From contig NW_026947410.1 in NCBI RefSeq assembly GCF_036323735.1, positions 310,001-374,000 of the forward strand: 64,000 nucleotides of DNA, written 5' to 3'. The translations under genes and the position numbers were made by a program. Below, in pieces: positions 61,600 through 64,000 of this stretch (position 1 is the stretch's first letter; each line of letters starts with the position of its first letter). Below the pieces are notes generated by a model. The model did no database searches. It saw only the letters and a program-made list of their open reading frames with translations, and was not told the origin of the DNA. This stretch comes from Rattus norvegicus. Its lineage: Eukaryota; Chordata; Mammalia; Rodentia; Muridae.

Positions 61600-62900
61600 G
61601 AAAACATTAATCTTGACCTTGGTCACAACCCCTTATTGGAGTAAGGTGAAGAGCCTATGTCAAGACTTTCACCTCTTATCATCTTAGAGCAAAGCCTGTT
61701 CTGTCTAGAAAGACAAAGTTACTCATACTCTGCTGTAGACATTTTCTGAAACTACTTTAGGCACCCCCTGTCCCCAAATCTGGGGCATTTTTACCATAGG
61801 GGCAGAAACTGGCTGCTGAGGGGACAGGATCAAAGGCACTCTCCATGTTAATGATGATGAAGGGGAAAAGTAACTTAATGCTGGAGATCAAGGGGAAAAG
61901 TAACTTAATGCTGGAGACTGACTCCTCTCTTGGAATAAAGCCAGCAGATAAGGCAGACTCTCTTAAGGAAGTTGTCTTAATGAGCACTCTCTTTCTGTGA
62001 GCAAATGTTGAAGGTCAGGTGTTCAACTGGGAGCAAGTGGAATTTTTTCTTCTGACCTTGTTCTTTGAGTTATGGATAAATTCCTTTCTAGTTCTTGTTT
62101 TACTTAGAGTCTTCCCCCGCCTTATGCTCAGCCTTTTCAGATCGTTCTTTCTGTAACATTTCTAACACAGCCTGTCCCTTTTCTATAGCCTGTTAACAGC
62201 ATTTCTGATCTTCTAGGCAGGTATTCATTAAGTGCCAAACCGGCCCATCCTCTGTCTTTATAGTTCCTTGCTCCCAAGCAAAATTTAAATCTTTTCCCAG
62301 CTTATCTCAGCTGTCCACCATGAGATTCCCAGAGAGTTAGCCAAGGAGTAATGGCTTCGAAATCACTAAGAAATCTCTCTATAGTGCTTCTTTTTATCCT
62401 GTCTATTTCTTTCAAACAGCTCTTGAAGAGCCAGGAAAATTGGGTGAGACTGAGAAGTTTCCATGTTCACTGTAGCAGCTCCGCAGCTAGTTTTGCTCCC
62501 CCCTACTGTGTGGGCTGGGAACAAAAGCACAGATAAAACACTATGTTTCAAAAATTAACATTGGGAATCAACCAACACACCACTACTAGAGCAGGGCCCA
62601 TAAAATTAAATTTCCTTCTACTACACTTACTCCTTAGCCAGAGGCCTTATCTGGGGAAATTTTATTTAAGAGTGATTTCTTCCTCAAGTTTCCTTGTCTC
62701 TTTTCCTTTTGATTTTAAGCTTACGCTGACCAACAAGCTCCTGAATAGCTGACAGGAGGGGGTGGAGTGTGAGTTTCCCATGATCTACGACCTTATTTAC
62801 TATTGATTTACGAGCAGGGCAAGCTGGAGTGTTTATTTACACACCAGTTTGTAGCTCATCATTAGTGGTCTCTACCCAGCACATGTATTCATGGCCTGGA
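61600..62900 (-). pseudogene. Gag remnant of the provirus
   Basis: Minus-strand sequence between the leader and pol. The piece 61987-61757 has gag-like composition with an N-terminal part 'TSLRESALSAGFIPRE' and an in-frame 30-bp duplication. 62350-62040 reads as Glu/Lys-rich gag-like sequence with stops. No zinc-knuckle motif is clearly visible. Attribution rests on position and composition; edges are uncertain. Confidence 0.5.
61861..61917. repeat. 30-bp tandem duplication inside the gag remnant
   Basis: 61861-61890 is repeated at 61891-61917 with no mismatch over 27 bases. It encodes a ten-residue repeat (SSIKLLFPLI / SSIKLLFPFI) on the minus strand. Confidence 0.9.
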
Positions 62901-63286
62901 TGGTGGCAATTCAAACAGTAGCAACACCACGACACAAAAAGGGTAAAAGGCAAAAGTGTTAGTACAACCCACAGAAGATCATTTGGGGAAAAAAAAAAAC
63001 TTTGCCACGTTTCACTCACCTTTTTGCCTGTAAAACAAGGCTTTCATCGTCTCTGCTTACTCCAGAGAAACTTATTTTCCCATTAGGGAAATTTTATAGT
63101 CCCTAATACACCAGAACTTGATCGACACTATCTGGGATACTTATCGTCCCTTTTCTGGGAGCTTTATGATCCCTTATCCAGGAGCTTTATCGTCCCATCA
63201 AGAAACTTCCTCACGTCACAGTCCTGAGGCTGAAAAGTTCCGAATCCACTTGAGAAAAGAGAATTTTCTTGGGTCCCCGTACAAGT
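62900..63286 (-). other. Proviral leader
   Basis: Between gag and the 5' LTR. It contains a short series of related phrases ('gggaaattttatagtcccta', 'gggagctttatgatcccтta'-like and 'aggagctttatcgtccc', 63080-63200), that is, three to four diverged ~30-bp units. I cannot identify a primer-binding site next to the LTR (63270-63286). Confidence 0.55.
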
Positions 63287-63591
63287 TGTAGTGCCCAAGT
63301 CGTCCAGTAAGGAAGACACCACACCATTGGATTCTTCTCAACAGCCTTTTTTGCAGGAACACCTCATTCTTGATATGGGGGACCCTGGGGAACAAAGGCA
63401 CCTGACTTAAATACAAGACAGGCTGTGGTTGTAAATTTGTTCTCTGGGGATTGGTGGAGTATGAAATACCTTATTAACATGAATATTACTCCAGTCTGAT
63501 AACTGCTGGAGAAATGTCACGACATGCACCTTGTAGTTGTTTATCACTAATGATCACCGGATTTCGGAGCCATCTTTAGCTTCTCCCTACA
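63287..63591 (-). repeat. 5' LTR of the provirus (element sense)
   Basis: 305 bp, plus-strand edges 'tgtagtgcccaag' and 'ttctccctaca', partner of 58296-58601. A TATA-like 'gtatttaag' in minus sense lies near 63407-63415. Followed by the second copy of the 6-bp target duplication. Confidence 0.93.
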
Positions 63592-64000
63592 TATTAGTTT
63601 GAGTGTATCTGGTATGATGTGAAGGTCCTTGATTCACTCGTACTTAAGCTTTGTACATGGTCTTAAAATGGTATAATATGCCCTCATCTTCATGCTGACT
63701 TCCAGTTCAACCAGCCCTTTTTTCGGAAAATGTTATGTTTCTTCCTTTGGATGGATTTATCTCCATTGCCAAAGATCAAGTGAAAGGTTTGTGGGTTCAT
63801 TTCTGGGTCTTCAATTCTTTTTCACTCTCTATCTGTCTGTTTCTCTACAAATACCATGGAGTTTTTATCACTATTGCTCTGTAATACTGCTGGAGTTCAG
63901 GGGTGGTGGTTCCCGCAGAAGTTCTTTTATTGTTGAGGATAGTTTTAGCTATCATGGGTTTTTCTTATTCCAAATGATTTTACAAATTGCTCTTTCTCTC
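63592..64000 (-). mobile_element. Old L1 ORF2, minus strand (L1 #5, right part)
   Basis: Continues the ORF2 sequence interrupted at 58295: 'tttgagtgtatctggtatga', 'gtgggttcatttctgggtct', 'tatcactattgctctgtaat', 'gttgaggatagttttagcta', all reverse-complement ORF2. It runs off the window. Confidence 0.9.

Larger units (their letters stand above)
58296..63591 (-). mobile_element. Endogenous betaretrovirus-like (ERVK class) provirus, defective
   Basis: A 5.3-kb provirus in minus orientation with two LTRs (63287-63591 is the 5' LTR in its own sense; 58296-58601 the 3' LTR), TGTAG...CTACA ends and a 6-bp target duplication 'tattag' (58290-58295 and 63592-63597). Inner order in element sense is leader, gag remnants, a junction that loses the protease and N-terminal RT, RT connection/RNase H, integrase, env remnants, and polypurine tract. 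A 6-bp duplication plus pol of this type fits class II (IAP/MMTV-related) ERVs; the exact family is not assigned. By hand count the two LTRs differ at roughly 38 of ~306 positions, so the insertion is old. All genes are broken. Confidence 0.92.

Noticed and set aside
63270..63286. Proviral primer-binding site
   Set aside because: The sequence next to the 5' LTR does not match a tRNA 3' end I can name with confidence.

Overview
This is mammalian, almost certainly rat (Rattus), nuclear DNA. It is AT-rich, with long dinucleotide microsatellites and rodent SINEs (B1, B2/B3, B4). Four tRNA-derived ID elements are of the kind greatly amplified in rat, and the L1 LINEs are rat-type with tandem 5' promoter monomers. 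I see no intact host protein-coding gene, no tRNA or rRNA gene, and no CpG-island promoter other than the GC-rich L1 5' UTRs. Nearly every long open frame belongs to a retroelement.

Layout. 1-4480: two diverged direct copies of a ~2.3 kb segment, each holding a minus-strand L1 3' end and a (TA)n tract; only the second has an ID insertion. 4480-10830: mostly unassigned sequence with sparse SINEs. 10832-16404: four consecutive exons, with introns, of a broken, non-processed copy of XPR1 (the SPX/EXS-domain phosphate exporter), plus strand. 16405-20597: SINEs and microsatellites. 20598-27438: nearly complete rat L1, plus strand, with two promoter monomers, a two-lesion ORF1 and a two-lesion ORF2. 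28025-30225: older minus-strand L1 5' half. 30225-35320: AT-rich, unassigned, two ID insertions. 35320-38835: rearranged old L1, part inverted and part out of order. 38835-49328: remnants of several old L1s, an ID with a perfect 12-bp target duplication, a B3, and unassigned sequence. 49329-55486: second rat L1, 5'-truncated and heavily mutated. 56537-56686: long polypyrimidine microsatellite. 56690-64000: minus-strand old L1 split by a minus-strand endogenous betaretrovirus-like provirus (58296-63591), which has two ~305-bp LTRs, a 6-bp target duplication, a polypurine tract, and gag, pol and env remnants.

The elements record layered history: SINE and L1 insertion, local duplication, a provirus nested in an L1, and decay. 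There is no operon-like or cooperative gene system. The most notable items are the XPR1 duplicate; the repeated perfect 5' splice-site motif and antisense open frames in the L1 promoter monomers; the non-collinear L1; and the dated nesting at 56.7-64 kb. Coordinates of repeat edges were set by eye and may be off by a few to tens of bases. Family names were assigned by recognition, without a database search.
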